A DNA stretch of 16,453 nucleotides, from the NCBI GenBank assembly GCA_002358345.1, contig DEOR01000038.1, positions 3,299 through 19,751 of the forward strand. Reading direction: 5' to 3'. The first letter of the stretch is position 1, and every line of letters begins with the position of its first letter. The notes beneath the pieces were generated by a model. It was given only the letters and a program-made list of their open reading frames with translations. It was not told the DNA's origin and searched no databases. Both the position numbers and the translations under genes were made by a program. The DNA comes from Proteobacteria bacterium UBA3413 (GTDB taxonomy: Bacteria; Pseudomonadota; Gammaproteobacteria; Magnimaribacterales; D2472). Below are positions 5,518-13,122 of the stretch, piece after piece.

Positions 5518-6604
5518 TGGTTTCATTGAGGTATTGATAGCCTCTTGCGGTTGCCCCTATTTTGTCTTCGAGCAATAATCCTTCCTTTACGCCTAATTGA
5601 TATTTTTTTAAGAAACTCTTGGGAAGCTCGACCCCTAAATGATCAGGCAAGATCCCGTCTTTAATTCTTAATAAATTCATTGCCAGATCCATGTCCAACT
5701 CTTCTCCCTGAATGATTGTATGATCTGCGATCGTTTGCTTTGCTATGTAGCCATTGAGAGGTTTAATTTTTCTAAACCTTGTAATTTCTGGGCCCACAGT
5801 AATTTTGCTGTGCGCGCCTGGGCCCAAGCCAAGAAAGTCCCCAAATTGCCAATAGTTTAAATTGTGCCTGCTCTCAAATCCTGGCCTAGACCAAGAGGAT
5901 ACTTCATATTGCTGATAGCCATTGCTCTCTAACATTTGACGAGCAAGTCGCTCCATTCCTTCAATCTGATCCTCGTTTGGCAGTTTTAATTCTTTTTTGT
6001 AGAAGATAGTATTTGGCTCAATAGTAAGCTGGTACAGCGACAAATGATTGGTTTGAGAATCAATAAATTGTTCAAGAGTCTCTTGAAATGAAGTCGCCGT
6101 TTGATACTCAGTGCCATAAATTAAATCAATGGTGGAATTCATGCCCTTGAGGAGGTTGGTGGCTTCAATTCCCGATGCCTTGTCGTGGTTTCGGCCCAAA
6201 CCTTTCAGCTCTGGATCGTTGTAGCTTTGTACTCCTAGTGAGTAGCGATTAATGCCTAATGCAGAGAGATCACTCAGTTTGTTCGCGCTCACATCTCTTG
6301 GATTCATCTCAAAGGTGATTTCCATCTCTTTACTCAAAGGATTTTGTTTTACAGCATCTAAAATAATTGCAATGGCTTCCGCCGAAGCTAGCGAGGGTGT
6401 TCCGCCACCAAAATAAACACTGCTAAACTCTCTTCCATCAATTAACGCAGCTGAATCCTCAAGATCTTGCGCAATTGCATGCGCCAGCTTTTGATCATTT
6501 TGTTTCACAGGTTCAGTGGTGATAGAGAAATCACAATATGGGCATTGCACCTCACACCAGGGCAAATGAATATATAAACTTAGCGGTGGCTTAGAGAGAG
6601 ACAA
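5501..6604 (-). CDS. hemW: Heme chaperone HemW (radical SAM)
   Basis: Radical SAM protein that binds heme and hands it to target proteins; long annotated as oxygen-independent coproporphyrinogen oxidase-like. The iron-sulfur motif is CEVQCPYC with C17, C21 and C24, followed by DF; HemN, the true oxidase, has a fourth cysteine in place of that phenylalanine, which supports HemW. YFGGGTPS (64-71) is the SAM/GGE-like motif and LGVQSYND (122-129) and HNLNYW (about 247-252) are typical. The C-terminal HemN_C region is present; total 367 residues against 378 in E. coli. The start is TTG at 6604-6602: the frame has a stop a few codons upstream, and the N-terminus LSKPPLSLYIHLPWC fits E. coli exactly there. 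It overlaps the end of rdgB by 14 bp, indicating translational coupling, and is the last gene of the minus-strand block. Confidence 0.94.
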   Translation of the reverse strand: MSLSKPPLSLYIHLPWCEVQCPYCDFSITTEPVKQNDQKLAHAIAQDLEDSAALIDGREFSSVYFGGGTPSLASAEAIAIILDAVKQNPLSKEMEITFEMNPRDVSANKLSDLSALGINRYSLGVQSYNDPELKGLGRNHDKASGIEATNLLKGMNSTIDLIYGTEYQTATSFQETLEQFIDSQTNHLSLYQLTIEPNTIFYKKELKLPNEDQIEGMERLARQMLESNGYQQYEVSSWSRPGFESRHNLNYWQFGDFLGLGPGAHSKITVGPEITRFRKIKPLNGYIAKQTIADHTIIQGEELDMDLAMNLLRIKDGILPDHLGVELPKSFLKKYQLGVKEGLLLEDKIGATARGYQYLNETIKLFF

Positions 6605-7196
6605 AGGTATGAATTTTTTGTCTTAGAGTCTTAGTGGCAAGACCGCGATGGCTTAATGTTGATTTTTCTTCTGGTGTGATTTGCGCCAATGAAAGCGGAG
6701 AGCCTTCGGGGTAAAACATTGGATCATACCCAAAACCACCACTGCCTTGCTTGATGAGCTTAACCGTTCCTGCAAGTGTTCCTGTTGCTATTAACGGGAA
6801 TGGATCTGACGCATCTTTAATCATGGCAAGCACACAGACAAAATAAGCTTTCGCCTCTTGGAGATTAATATTTTGAAGTTCTTGTTTGAGACGCTGTCGG
6901 TTTTCTTCGTCACTGGCATCGTCTTTTGCATACCTTGCAGAGTGGAGACCTGGCATATTATTAAGGGCGGGAACTATGAGGCCCGAATCATCTCCAAGTG
7001 AAGCCAAGCCCGTGGCTTGGGAGGCAACCCTAGCTTTATGCAAGCTATTTTCAATAAAGGTTTTGCCCACCTCTTCTTCTGGAACAACACCAAATGCGTC
7101 TTGGGAGATCACTGCAAATTCTGGAAGCAGGAGTGCAAACTCTATGAGCTTGCCTTGATTACTAGTTGCAATGATTAGCTTGGGCTTATTTTCCAA
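6591..7196 (-). CDS. rdgB: dITP/XTP pyrophosphatase RdgB (Ham1 family)
   Basis: House-cleaning enzyme that hydrolyses dITP, XTP and related non-canonical purine nucleotides to monophosphates, keeping them out of DNA and RNA. Family motifs: ATSNQGKLIEF (10-20) binding the triphosphate; TFIENSLHKA (46-55); the metal/catalytic DDSGL with D69-D70; MPGLHSARYA (81-90); GGFGYDPMFYPEG (153-165); and EEKSTLSHRG with the base-recognising SHR at 182-184. Length 201 is normal. The start is TTG at 7196-7194, 11 bp inside the end of metW; no ATG or GTG is available between the metW overlap and the conserved KLIIATSN strand. A GAGG sits 12 bases upstream, somewhat far. The 3' end overlaps hemW. Confidence 0.95.
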   Translation of the reverse strand: MENKPKLIIATSNQGKLIEFALLLPEFAVISQDAFGVVPEEEVGKTFIENSLHKARVASQATGLASLGDDSGLIVPALNNMPGLHSARYAKDDASDEENRQRLKQELQNINLQEAKAYFVCVLAMIKDASDPFPLIATGTLAGTVKLIKQGSGGFGYDPMFYPEGSPLSLAQITPEEKSTLSHRGLATKTLRQKIHTFVSL

Positions 7197-7773
7197 GAAG
7201 GTATACCGCCTCTGCAGCTAAAAAATTAGGAAAGCAATTGGTGAGCCAGGATGTTTTGCCGCGCCTATTCAGATAAACTTTTTTATGAATATTAAATTGC
7301 TCAGCCGCACAGAGCTCTTCAAAATCAGCAATGGTGCATAAATGTAAATTAGTTGTTTCATACCACTTCGCAGGCAATTGAGGAGAAGAGGGCATCTTGC
7401 CTTTTAACAAACCGGTTCTTAGCTCCCAGTTCCCAAAGTTTGGTAGAGTAATCACGCACTGATTAGCGACCTCTAAAATATTTTGCAGAGCCTCTTTGGG
7501 CTTGCGTAGGCATTGAATGGAGCTGGCCATAATGGCGACATCAAATCCCATATTTTTATATTCTAGTAACCCAGCATCAATGTCTTGTTGGATCACCGAA
7601 ATACCATTTTTAATGCAGTCTTGAATTTTCAGAGGATCATTTTCTACGCCATAGCCCGTGGTGCCTTTTGCACGGCTGAGAGATTTTAATAGCGAGCCAT
7701 CTCCACACCCAAAGTCTATAACTTTTGAGTTAGCCTCCACCCAATTAATTACAATGTGCTCAAGAGAGTTCAT
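7186..7773 (-). CDS. metW: Methionine biosynthesis protein MetW
   Basis: MetW is a methyltransferase-fold partner of MetX needed for efficient homoserine acylation in many proteobacteria. The SAM-binding motif VIDFGCGDGSLL is at 18-29, followed by GVENDP and later VAIMASSIQCLRKP and a C-terminal domain with WYETTNLHLCTIADFEELC, all characteristic of the family. The open frame continues upstream to 8025, but that extension lies out of frame within metX and is not homologous to anything in MetW. The chosen ATG (7773-7771) has a GGAG seven bases upstream and gives 195 residues, the usual length. It overlaps metX by 14 bp, the classical metX-metW arrangement, and overlaps rdgB by 11 bp at its other end. 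Confidence 0.95.
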   Translation of the reverse strand: MNSLEHIVINWVEANSKVIDFGCGDGSLLKSLSRAKGTTGYGVENDPLKIQDCIKNGISVIQQDIDAGLLEYKNMGFDVAIMASSIQCLRKPKEALQNILEVANQCVITLPNFGNWELRTGLLKGKMPSSPQLPAKWYETTNLHLCTIADFEELCAAEQFNIHKKVYLNRRGKTSWLTNCFPNFLAAEAVYLLGK

Positions 7774-8869
7774 CGTTGGTCTCCAGAAAATTTTGTAAAC
7801 TAGCTGAGTAGTTATCCGAGTGAAACAAAAAGCTGTCATGACCATACTCACCTTCAAGCTCAACATATGAACTTCTAACCCCAGCTTTAACTGCAGATAT
7901 TTGAATATCTTTTCCGTACTCTTTTGGGAAAAGCCAGTCTGAGTTAAAAGAGGCGATAAAGAGTTTGGCTTGAATTTGCTTAAAACATTCCACGAGGTCT
8001 TGACCAAAATCTTTTGCTGGATCAAAAGTATCCATGGCCTTGGTCATTAAGATGTAGCTGTTGGCATCAAAAGTTTCTGCAAACTGCTCTCCTTTGTACT
8101 GAAGATAGTTCTCAACCTCATAGCTCACTTTTGTATCAATCCTGGTTTCTGGATTTTGCAGTTTACGTCCAAATCTTTTGCTCATACTAGATTCTGATAG
8201 GTAGGTGATGTGCCCGAGCATGCGCGCAGCTTTAAGGCCTTGTTTAGGTTTAGAGCCTTGGGCAAGGTAATTGCCATCAAAAAAATTCTCATCCTTCCTG
8301 ATCATTTCTCGGGCCACTTCATTAAGCGCTATATTTTGAGAACTTATTTTTGATGAGGAAGCAATAATCGCAGCTTTTTTAAGCTTATCGGGATAACTAA
8401 TAGCCCATTGCAAAGCCTGCATTCCGCCTAAACTTCCACCAGCAACCATTTCCCAGGAATCAATTTTAAAATGATCGAGTAAATGTTTTTGCGCGCTTAC
8501 CCAATCTTGAACTGAGACTGCTGGAAAAGCAGCGCCAAAAGGCAGATTTGTTGTTGGGTCCACCGAGATGGGTCCAGAAGAACCATGGCAACCCCCAAGA
8601 TTATTGAGAGAGACCACAAAATACTTAGAGGTATCAATTGTTTTTCCATCCCCAACCATCTGATCCCACCAACCCGCCTTGGTTTCTTCGCTTTTCTCGC
8701 CTGCGGCATGATGATTTCCAGAAAAAGCATGACACACGAGCACGGCATTATCCTTAACGGAGTTCAATTCACCATACGTTTCAACCATGAGCTCAAAAAA
8801 AGGAAGTATCGACCCAGACTCAAGCGTAAGAGGTAGATCAAAAAAAATTTTTTCGGTACAAGTTTTCAT
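7760..8869 (-). CDS. metX: Homoserine O-acyltransferase MetX
   Basis: Alpha/beta hydrolase-fold enzyme that acylates homoserine in the committed step of methionine synthesis. The nucleophile is S146 in the elbow GGSLGGMQ; the triad is completed by D311 (NSDWLFP) and H344 (YGHDSF). Other family segments are LVCHAFSGNHHAAG (44-57), GWWDQMVG (66-73), SLNNLGGCHGSSGP (87-100) and DANSYILMTKAMD (268-280). Length 369 is normal. Overall it follows the pseudomonad MetX enzymes, some of which use succinyl-CoA; the residue after D311-W312 is leucine here, where I recall arginine in the pseudomonad protein, so the acyl donor (acetyl or succinyl) cannot be decided by eye. The ATG overlaps the yggT stop as ATGA, and metW follows with a 14-bp overlap. 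Confidence 0.95.
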   Translation of the reverse strand: MKTCTEKIFFDLPLTLESGSILPFFELMVETYGELNSVKDNAVLVCHAFSGNHHAAGEKSEETKAGWWDQMVGDGKTIDTSKYFVVSLNNLGGCHGSSGPISVDPTTNLPFGAAFPAVSVQDWVSAQKHLLDHFKIDSWEMVAGGSLGGMQALQWAISYPDKLKKAAIIASSSKISSQNIALNEVAREMIRKDENFFDGNYLAQGSKPKQGLKAARMLGHITYLSESSMSKRFGRKLQNPETRIDTKVSYEVENYLQYKGEQFAETFDANSYILMTKAMDTFDPAKDFGQDLVECFKQIQAKLFIASFNSDWLFPKEYGKDIQISAVKAGVRSSYVELEGEYGHDSFLFHSDNYSASLQNFLETNDELS

Positions 8870-9381
8870 GCAAGCGAACCGAGAACCTGAATCAGCAAGG
8901 TGTTAATAAAATTTAATAGCATGAGGCCAATGATGGGAGTGAAATCTAATCCGCCCATTGGAGGAACATATTTTCGGATAGGGTTCAGAACAGCGCCTGA
9001 CATTTCTTCAACAATTTGCAGCATGGGGTGATTATTCCCAGGTGCCACCCAACTTAAAATGACTGACCCAATGACGCTATAAAATAGGATTCGAAAGCAA
9101 GAGTTAATCACATTCACTGACGCGATTAAAAGCAAGGCTAGGGGCTCATATCCTGTCGAGTAGATCATGTAAAAGGACACAAACTTTAATAACAAGGCAA
9201 ACGCTAAGGCTGCCAGCAGAGGGTTGAGAAAAAAGAACGCTGATTTTGAGATTGGCTCCAAGTAGGTCGCAAATATTTTGACTATGGGATTGAAGTAGTT
9301 AATTCTAAAGAGTCTAAACATTGCAAGAATGATAAAAGCGTAGCTTGCAAAGCCAAGAATGATTGCGAGAGGTCCTGTCAT
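8866..9381 (-). CDS. yggT: YggT family inner-membrane protein
   Basis: Integral membrane protein of the YggT/YlmG family, related to proteins linked to cell division, membrane organisation and osmotic shock tolerance; its molecular role is unclear. It has two repeated halves: hydrophobic segments near residues 4-24, 46-72, 78-112 and 150-170. The hallmark C-terminal pattern is present: FRILFYSVIGSVILSWVAPG (96-115) followed by PIRKYVPPMGGLDFTPII (133-150), with the conserved R and GG-D. Length 171 is near the usual 180-195. A GGAG lies five bases before the ATG (9381-9379). It sits 18 bp behind proC and overlaps metX by 4 bp, the standard proC-yggT-metX order. Confidence 0.93.
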   Translation of the reverse strand: MTGPLAIILGFASYAFIILAMFRLFRINYFNPIVKIFATYLEPISKSAFFFLNPLLAALAFALLLKFVSFYMIYSTGYEPLALLLIASVNVINSCFRILFYSVIGSVILSWVAPGNNHPMLQIVEEMSGAVLNPIRKYVPPMGGLDFTPIIGLMLLNFINTLLIQVLGSLA

Positions 9382-9399
9382 GTTAGCTCCATTAAAAAA

Positions 9400-10185
9400 T
9401 TAGCTCTCATTATTGATTGCAATTGATCGTTGCTCAGCAGCTTTAAAGGCTTCTTCAATCACTAAATCTATATTATTTTTTTCAAGAGATTCAAGACCTG
9501 CTTGAGTGGTTCCGCCGGGTGATTTTATCTTATTTATTAACATTTCAAAATCACCTTCCTGGTTAAATAAATCGCCAAGGCTTCCCACAAAGTCTTTAAA
9601 CATCTCAATGGCCTGCTCATCATTACCTTTGCTCAACTTTTTAAGCTTGGTTAGGTAGGTATTTAAAATTTTAAACAAGAAAGCTTGGCCGCTGCCTACA
9701 ATGCTAGTAAAGATGTGGATATCATCCTCCCTATCCATGATCATGACATGACCCACTTTTTCAAATAACTCGATTGAATGTTGAAATGCATGCAGTGCTT
9801 TATTGTTAGCATAAAGCGCGGTGATTCCTTTGTTATAGGCAGCAGCTGTATTTGGCATAGCTCGAATGATCAAATCAGGATTAGGGTACTGAGCGATTTC
9901 TATTCCAGCTACCAGGGTTAATACTGGGGTGTGGGGGGCAAAATTCATAAGGTCTTGAGCTGCAGCTATCGCATCTTTGGGTTTAACCGCAAGAATGATG
10001 AGATCAAACATATTATCAGCCAAAGACCCCAGCGACTGCACTGATATGTGCTGACTCTCTAGAAGGACTATTTTTTCTGAATTTCTTTCAATGCATACAA
10101 TATCTGCTGGCAAGACCTCAGCCTTTAGAAGACCTGAAATAATAGCTTGCGCTATATTTCCAGCACCTAAAAAACAGATTTTCAT
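9400..10185 (-). CDS. proC: Pyrroline-5-carboxylate reductase ProC
   Basis: Catalyses the last step of proline synthesis, NAD(P)H-dependent reduction of pyrroline-5-carboxylate. The N-terminal Rossmann motif is FLGAGNIAQAIISGL (5-19); next come LAVKPKD (about 65-71), the RAMPNTAAA stretch (108-116), GSGQAFLF (168-175, usually GSGPAY) and the C-terminal signature SPGGTTQAGLESLE (227-240). Length 261 is slightly short of the 269 of E. coli. The loop after the second domain start contains an insertion rich in lysine (LTKLKKLSKGND). The start ATG overlaps the stop of yggS by 4 bp (ATGA) and has a GGAG seven bases upstream. Confidence 0.95.
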   Translation of the reverse strand: MKICFLGAGNIAQAIISGLLKAEVLPADIVCIERNSEKIVLLESQHISVQSLGSLADNMFDLIILAVKPKDAIAAAQDLMNFAPHTPVLTLVAGIEIAQYPNPDLIIRAMPNTAAAYNKGITALYANNKALHAFQHSIELFEKVGHVMIMDREDDIHIFTSIVGSGQAFLFKILNTYLTKLKKLSKGNDEQAIEMFKDFVGSLGDLFNQEGDFEMLINKIKSPGGTTQAGLESLEKNNIDLVIEEAFKAAEQRSIAINNES

Positions 10186-10868
10186 GTTCGAGCTCCCAGC
10201 AGCATCTCGCCAATTCTGACCATGGATGATCCCGCGATGATGGCTTCCTCAAAGTCTCCCGATGTTCCCAGAGAGAGCTCTGTGCAATCTGGCAAAATCT
10301 CTTGCAACGAGCTTTGAAGATCTTGAATGCGCGCATAAGTTTTTAATTTTTCCTGATCGCTTGCATGAATATTAGGCATGAACATTAACCCTTTAAGTTT
10401 CAAGCTAGAGTAATGTGTATTTAGCTCTGAGGCAAAATCTATCATCTCCTCTGACCTGACCCCAGATTTAGATACTTCATCATCCACATTGACCTGAATG
10501 AGCACAGAGATTTCTTTATTTAAGTCTTTGCAAGCTTCATCTAGCTTTTTAGCGACTTTGGCTCTATCCAGCGAGTGAACCCAAGAGGCTGACTCGGCTA
10601 TCAGTTTGAGTTTATTGGTTTGAATCGGCCCAATAAAATGCCAGACAATGTCTTTTGGGCATCCCGCAGCTTTTTGAGCAAGCTCCTGCGCATAATTTTC
10701 ACCAAAGTGTCGTAAACCTGTGCCATAAGCCTCTTCAATGGTTGCTTGAGATTGCATTTTAGACACGGCGATTAAAGTAACAGGCCCAGAACGATTTGTT
10801 GCTTTGAGGCTGGCAACATCAATAGCCTGCTGAACGGCGCGTACTCTTGATGTTATGTTTTGATGCAT
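10182..10868 (-). CDS. yggS: PLP homeostasis protein YggS (YBL036c/PROSC family)
   Basis: Single-domain TIM-barrel pyridoxal-phosphate-binding protein that controls free PLP and affects amino-acid and keto-acid pools; no enzymatic activity is established. The PLP lysine is K37 in LIAVSKMQ. Other conserved pieces are GLRHFGENYAQE (50-61), WHFIGPIQTNK (76-86), VHSLDRAKVA, QVNVDDEVSKSG, KGLMFMPN, and the phosphate-binding end LSLGTSGDFEEAI followed by GSSMVRIGEMLLG. Length 228 is normal. The ATG (10868-10866) lies 16 bp inside the end of the SPOR gene with no Shine-Dalgarno sequence, so it probably relies on coupled translation. proC follows with a 4-bp overlap. Confidence 0.95.
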   Translation of the reverse strand: MHQNITSRVRAVQQAIDVASLKATNRSGPVTLIAVSKMQSQATIEEAYGTGLRHFGENYAQELAQKAAGCPKDIVWHFIGPIQTNKLKLIAESASWVHSLDRAKVAKKLDEACKDLNKEISVLIQVNVDDEVSKSGVRSEEMIDFASELNTHYSSLKLKGLMFMPNIHASDQEKLKTYARIQDLQSSLQEILPDCTELSLGTSGDFEEAIIAGSSMVRIGEMLLGART

Positions 10869-11389
10869 GTTTTTATAATCAAAGGCTGGCGATTATTTTT
10901 TATCAGAACCTCACGAGCATTGTTAACCTCTGATTTAGTTTTATAAGGCCCGGACATGACCTTAAACAGAGTTTTATCTGGCATAGAAGAGCTAAATGTT
11001 TTTTCTACATATGCTTCTAGTCCAAAAGTGAGCATCGCTCCAAGCTGCTCTTGCGCGTAGATTCTTTTGCCATAGGTTTCAATTTGAAGTCGATATTCAC
11101 AATTCTCTGCTGTGACAATGCCATCTAATTCTATAAAGATAGAATCTTGCTCTAAATCTATCGGATAGGAAATCTCCACAGTGGGGTTAGCTACATGCCC
11201 TCTCAAATTTTTGACATCTGTTTTTAAGATGAGGTTGGCTGCCAGAAGAAGTAGGGCAGCCATTCCGCCAATTATAAAGAAGTGCTTTAACTTTATTGGT
11301 TGATCAAGCTGTCTTTTCGCTCGCAGTGATGCAGAGGGTGTTTTGCGCTTGGAAGAATTAACAGGATGTTTTTTTGCAAAATCTTTCAC
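10853..11389 (-). CDS. SPOR domain membrane protein, FtsN-like
   Basis: Bitopic inner-membrane protein predicted to bind denuded septal peptidoglycan. Residues 1-35 are cytoplasmic and very basic, 36-56 form one membrane helix, 57-95 are a short periplasmic linker, and about 97-175 are a SPOR domain (YRLQIETYGKRIYAQEQL, then LFKVMSGPYKTKSEVNNAREVL). FtsN proteins carry a short activating motif after the membrane (FxFYxxL-like); here VEISYPIDLEQD (71-82) sits in that place but matches poorly. The start is GTG at 11389-11387, because the frame is closed just upstream by overlapping argS codons; no Shine-Dalgarno sequence is seen. It lies 5 bp behind argS, as SPOR/ftsN genes do in many gammaproteobacteria. 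At 178 residues it is much shorter than E. coli FtsN (319), mostly in the linker. Confidence 0.85.
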   Translation of the reverse strand: MKDFAKKHPVNSSKRKTPSASLRAKRQLDQPIKLKHFFIIGGMAALLLLAANLILKTDVKNLRGHVANPTVEISYPIDLEQDSIFIELDGIVTAENCEYRLQIETYGKRIYAQEQLGAMLTFGLEAYVEKTFSSSMPDKTLFKVMSGPYKTKSEVNNAREVLIKNNRQPLIIKTCIKT

Positions 11390-11394
11390 GAGGT

Positions 11395-13119
11395 TTACAT
11401 TTGCTCTAGTGAGTCAATGCCAATCAGTTCAAGGGAAGAGGCTATGACATTTTTTACTAAACCCAAAGCTCTTAACATGTTCACCTGATCTTGCTCCGCA
11501 GCTTTTAAAATATTTGTATCATTATAAAAATGATGGAATCCCTGCGCCAAGTCTCTTAGGTAGTAAATGATCAAATGTGGCTGAAGATTTTCACCCGCAC
11601 TCTGAACCACAAAAGAGAAGTTGAGCGCCAATTGAATCAAGTCGTCGCACGCATGAAATTCATCAAAATCTTTAAATGCTTCGGGCAAAGTGTGACCCAG
11701 AGAGATATATTTTTTTTGCACTGAGCAAATTCTTGCATGAGCATATTGCACATAATAGTAGAGGTTGTCCTTGGAGTGACTTCTCGCCACCCCGATATCA
11801 AAGTCCAGGTGTTGATCAGCCTGTTTGGACAGATAATAGAATCTTGCAGCATCAGGCCCAATATCATCAATCAATTGTTTAAGAGTATAGAAATTACCAC
11901 TGCGAGTAGACATCTTTACCTTTGCACCATCTTCTAAAAGATTAGCAAATTGAACTAACTGAACTTGCATTTGATTTTTGTTGTAGCCCATTGCTTCAAT
12001 GGTTGCTTCGATACGCTTGATGTAACCATGATGATCTGAGCCCCAAACATTAATAATGGTATCAAAGCCTCTGTCTAATTTATTTTTATGGTATGCCAAA
12101 TCTGCAGATAAGTAGGTGCCTCTCCCATCCTCCCGAATAATGACCCTGTCTTTGTCATCTCCAAATTTTGTAGACTCTAACCATACCGCACCAGCTTTTT
12201 CATAGGCATGCTCTTGTTTCACTTTGTGCAGTGCTTTGGCAATGTCTGACGTCTCATCAGATAACTCTCCCAAAGAGGATTCAAAAAACCACTGATCAAA
12301 CTCAACCTTAAACGCAGTTAAATCATCTTTAATGGACTGAGTGACATAGGCCAATCCTCCAGACCTAATGACCAGCCAAAGATCCGAATAGCTTGACTGA
12401 ATGCGTGTAATTAATTCATCAATTTCAGCCTCTGGCTCCTCGGGAAGATCCTTGCATAATTGGTCTTTTTGAATATTTGGAGCGCTGTCATCCAACTTAA
12501 TGGAATCAGCGATCTCTAAGACATAACTGCCTTTGTACCCCGAGGCTGGAAAACTAACATCATCAAAACAAGAGAATTTTCTTAAAAAGATACTGCAAGC
12601 TAATATATCCACTTGACGACCTGCATCATTCACATAATATTCTTTTTCTACTTGATGCCCGAGACTAGAAAGAATTCTAGCAATTGCATCACCATAAGCT
12701 GCTCCTCGACCATGCCCAACATGCAAGGGACCAGTGGGATTGGCAGACACAAACTCTATTTGAATTTTTTTTTGAAGGGAGTTATCAACGCTTGGGATTA
12801 AGTCCATCGCTTGTTCTACCTGTTGTAAAAAAGCGCGCTGAGTTAGAAAGATGTTCACAAAGCCAGGGCCTGCAATCTCAACCCTATCAACACCATCGGC
12901 TGATTGAATAACCGTCGCTAATTTTGTTGCTAACTCCCTGGGGTTTTTTTTGGTTAGACCAGAAGCCACAAGGCATAAGTTTGTGGTCCAGTGGCCTTTA
13001 TCGAGGGAATCGGCAAGATGCAGCTTATGTTTTTTAAGCAACTGGTTCTTCTGGCCGCCAGCAAGACCCAGATCATTGTCAATAAAACTATTTAACGCTA
13101 ATGAGAGTTGAGTAAACAA
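11395..13119 (-). CDS. argS: Arginyl-tRNA synthetase ArgS
   Basis: Class I aminoacyl-tRNA synthetase charging tRNA-Arg. The N-terminal Arg-specific domain occupies about 1-100 (IAGPGFVNIFL at 82-92). The catalytic domain starts with FVSANPTGPLHVGHGRGA, whose HIGH-type motif is HVGH (133-136), followed by YYVNDAGRQVD. The second signature is KMSTR (402-406) in VKMSTRSGNFYTL. The DALR anticodon-binding domain runs from about 453 to the end (YYVQYAHARI). Length 574 matches E. coli (577). The start is TTG at 13119-13117: a stop two codons upstream in frame rules out an earlier start, and the next in-frame methionine is residue 105. It follows efp by 3 bp and shares that gene's end as its ribosome binding site. 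Confidence 0.96.
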   Translation of the reverse strand: MFTQLSLALNSFIDNDLGLAGGQKNQLLKKHKLHLADSLDKGHWTTNLCLVASGLTKKNPRELATKLATVIQSADGVDRVEIAGPGFVNIFLTQRAFLQQVEQAMDLIPSVDNSLQKKIQIEFVSANPTGPLHVGHGRGAAYGDAIARILSSLGHQVEKEYYVNDAGRQVDILACSIFLRKFSCFDDVSFPASGYKGSYVLEIADSIKLDDSAPNIQKDQLCKDLPEEPEAEIDELITRIQSSYSDLWLVIRSGGLAYVTQSIKDDLTAFKVEFDQWFFESSLGELSDETSDIAKALHKVKQEHAYEKAGAVWLESTKFGDDKDRVIIREDGRGTYLSADLAYHKNKLDRGFDTIINVWGSDHHGYIKRIEATIEAMGYNKNQMQVQLVQFANLLEDGAKVKMSTRSGNFYTLKQLIDDIGPDAARFYYLSKQADQHLDFDIGVARSHSKDNLYYYVQYAHARICSVQKKYISLGHTLPEAFKDFDEFHACDDLIQLALNFSFVVQSAGENLQPHLIIYYLRDLAQGFHHFYNDTNILKAAEQDQVNMLRALGLVKNVIASSLELIGIDSLEQM

Positions 13120-13122
13120 AAA

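Noticed and set aside
5495..5530. Bidirectional terminator between trmB and hemW
   Set aside because: The ends overlap and only an A/T run is present; no stem-loop can be drawn.
7004..7020. Perfect hairpin CCAAGCC-CGT-GGCTTGG
   Set aside because: It lies inside rdgB coding for ordinary conserved residues, has no T run and no second copy; most likely chance.
6886..7158. Plus-strand open frame antisense to rdgB
   Set aside because: Composition follows the complementary coding strand of rdgB; no independent support.
7774..8025. N-terminal extension of the MetW frame to an ATG at 8025
   Set aside because: It lies in another frame of metX, has no resemblance to MetW, and the ATG at 7773 has a good ribosome binding site and gives the normal family length.
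8585..8836. Plus-strand open frame antisense to metX
   Set aside because: Shadow of a conserved gene with no ribosome binding site or recognisable protein features.
11637..12911. Several open frames of 62-77 codons on both strands within argS
   Set aside because: All are overlapped by a complete, conserved argS and lack ribosome binding sites.
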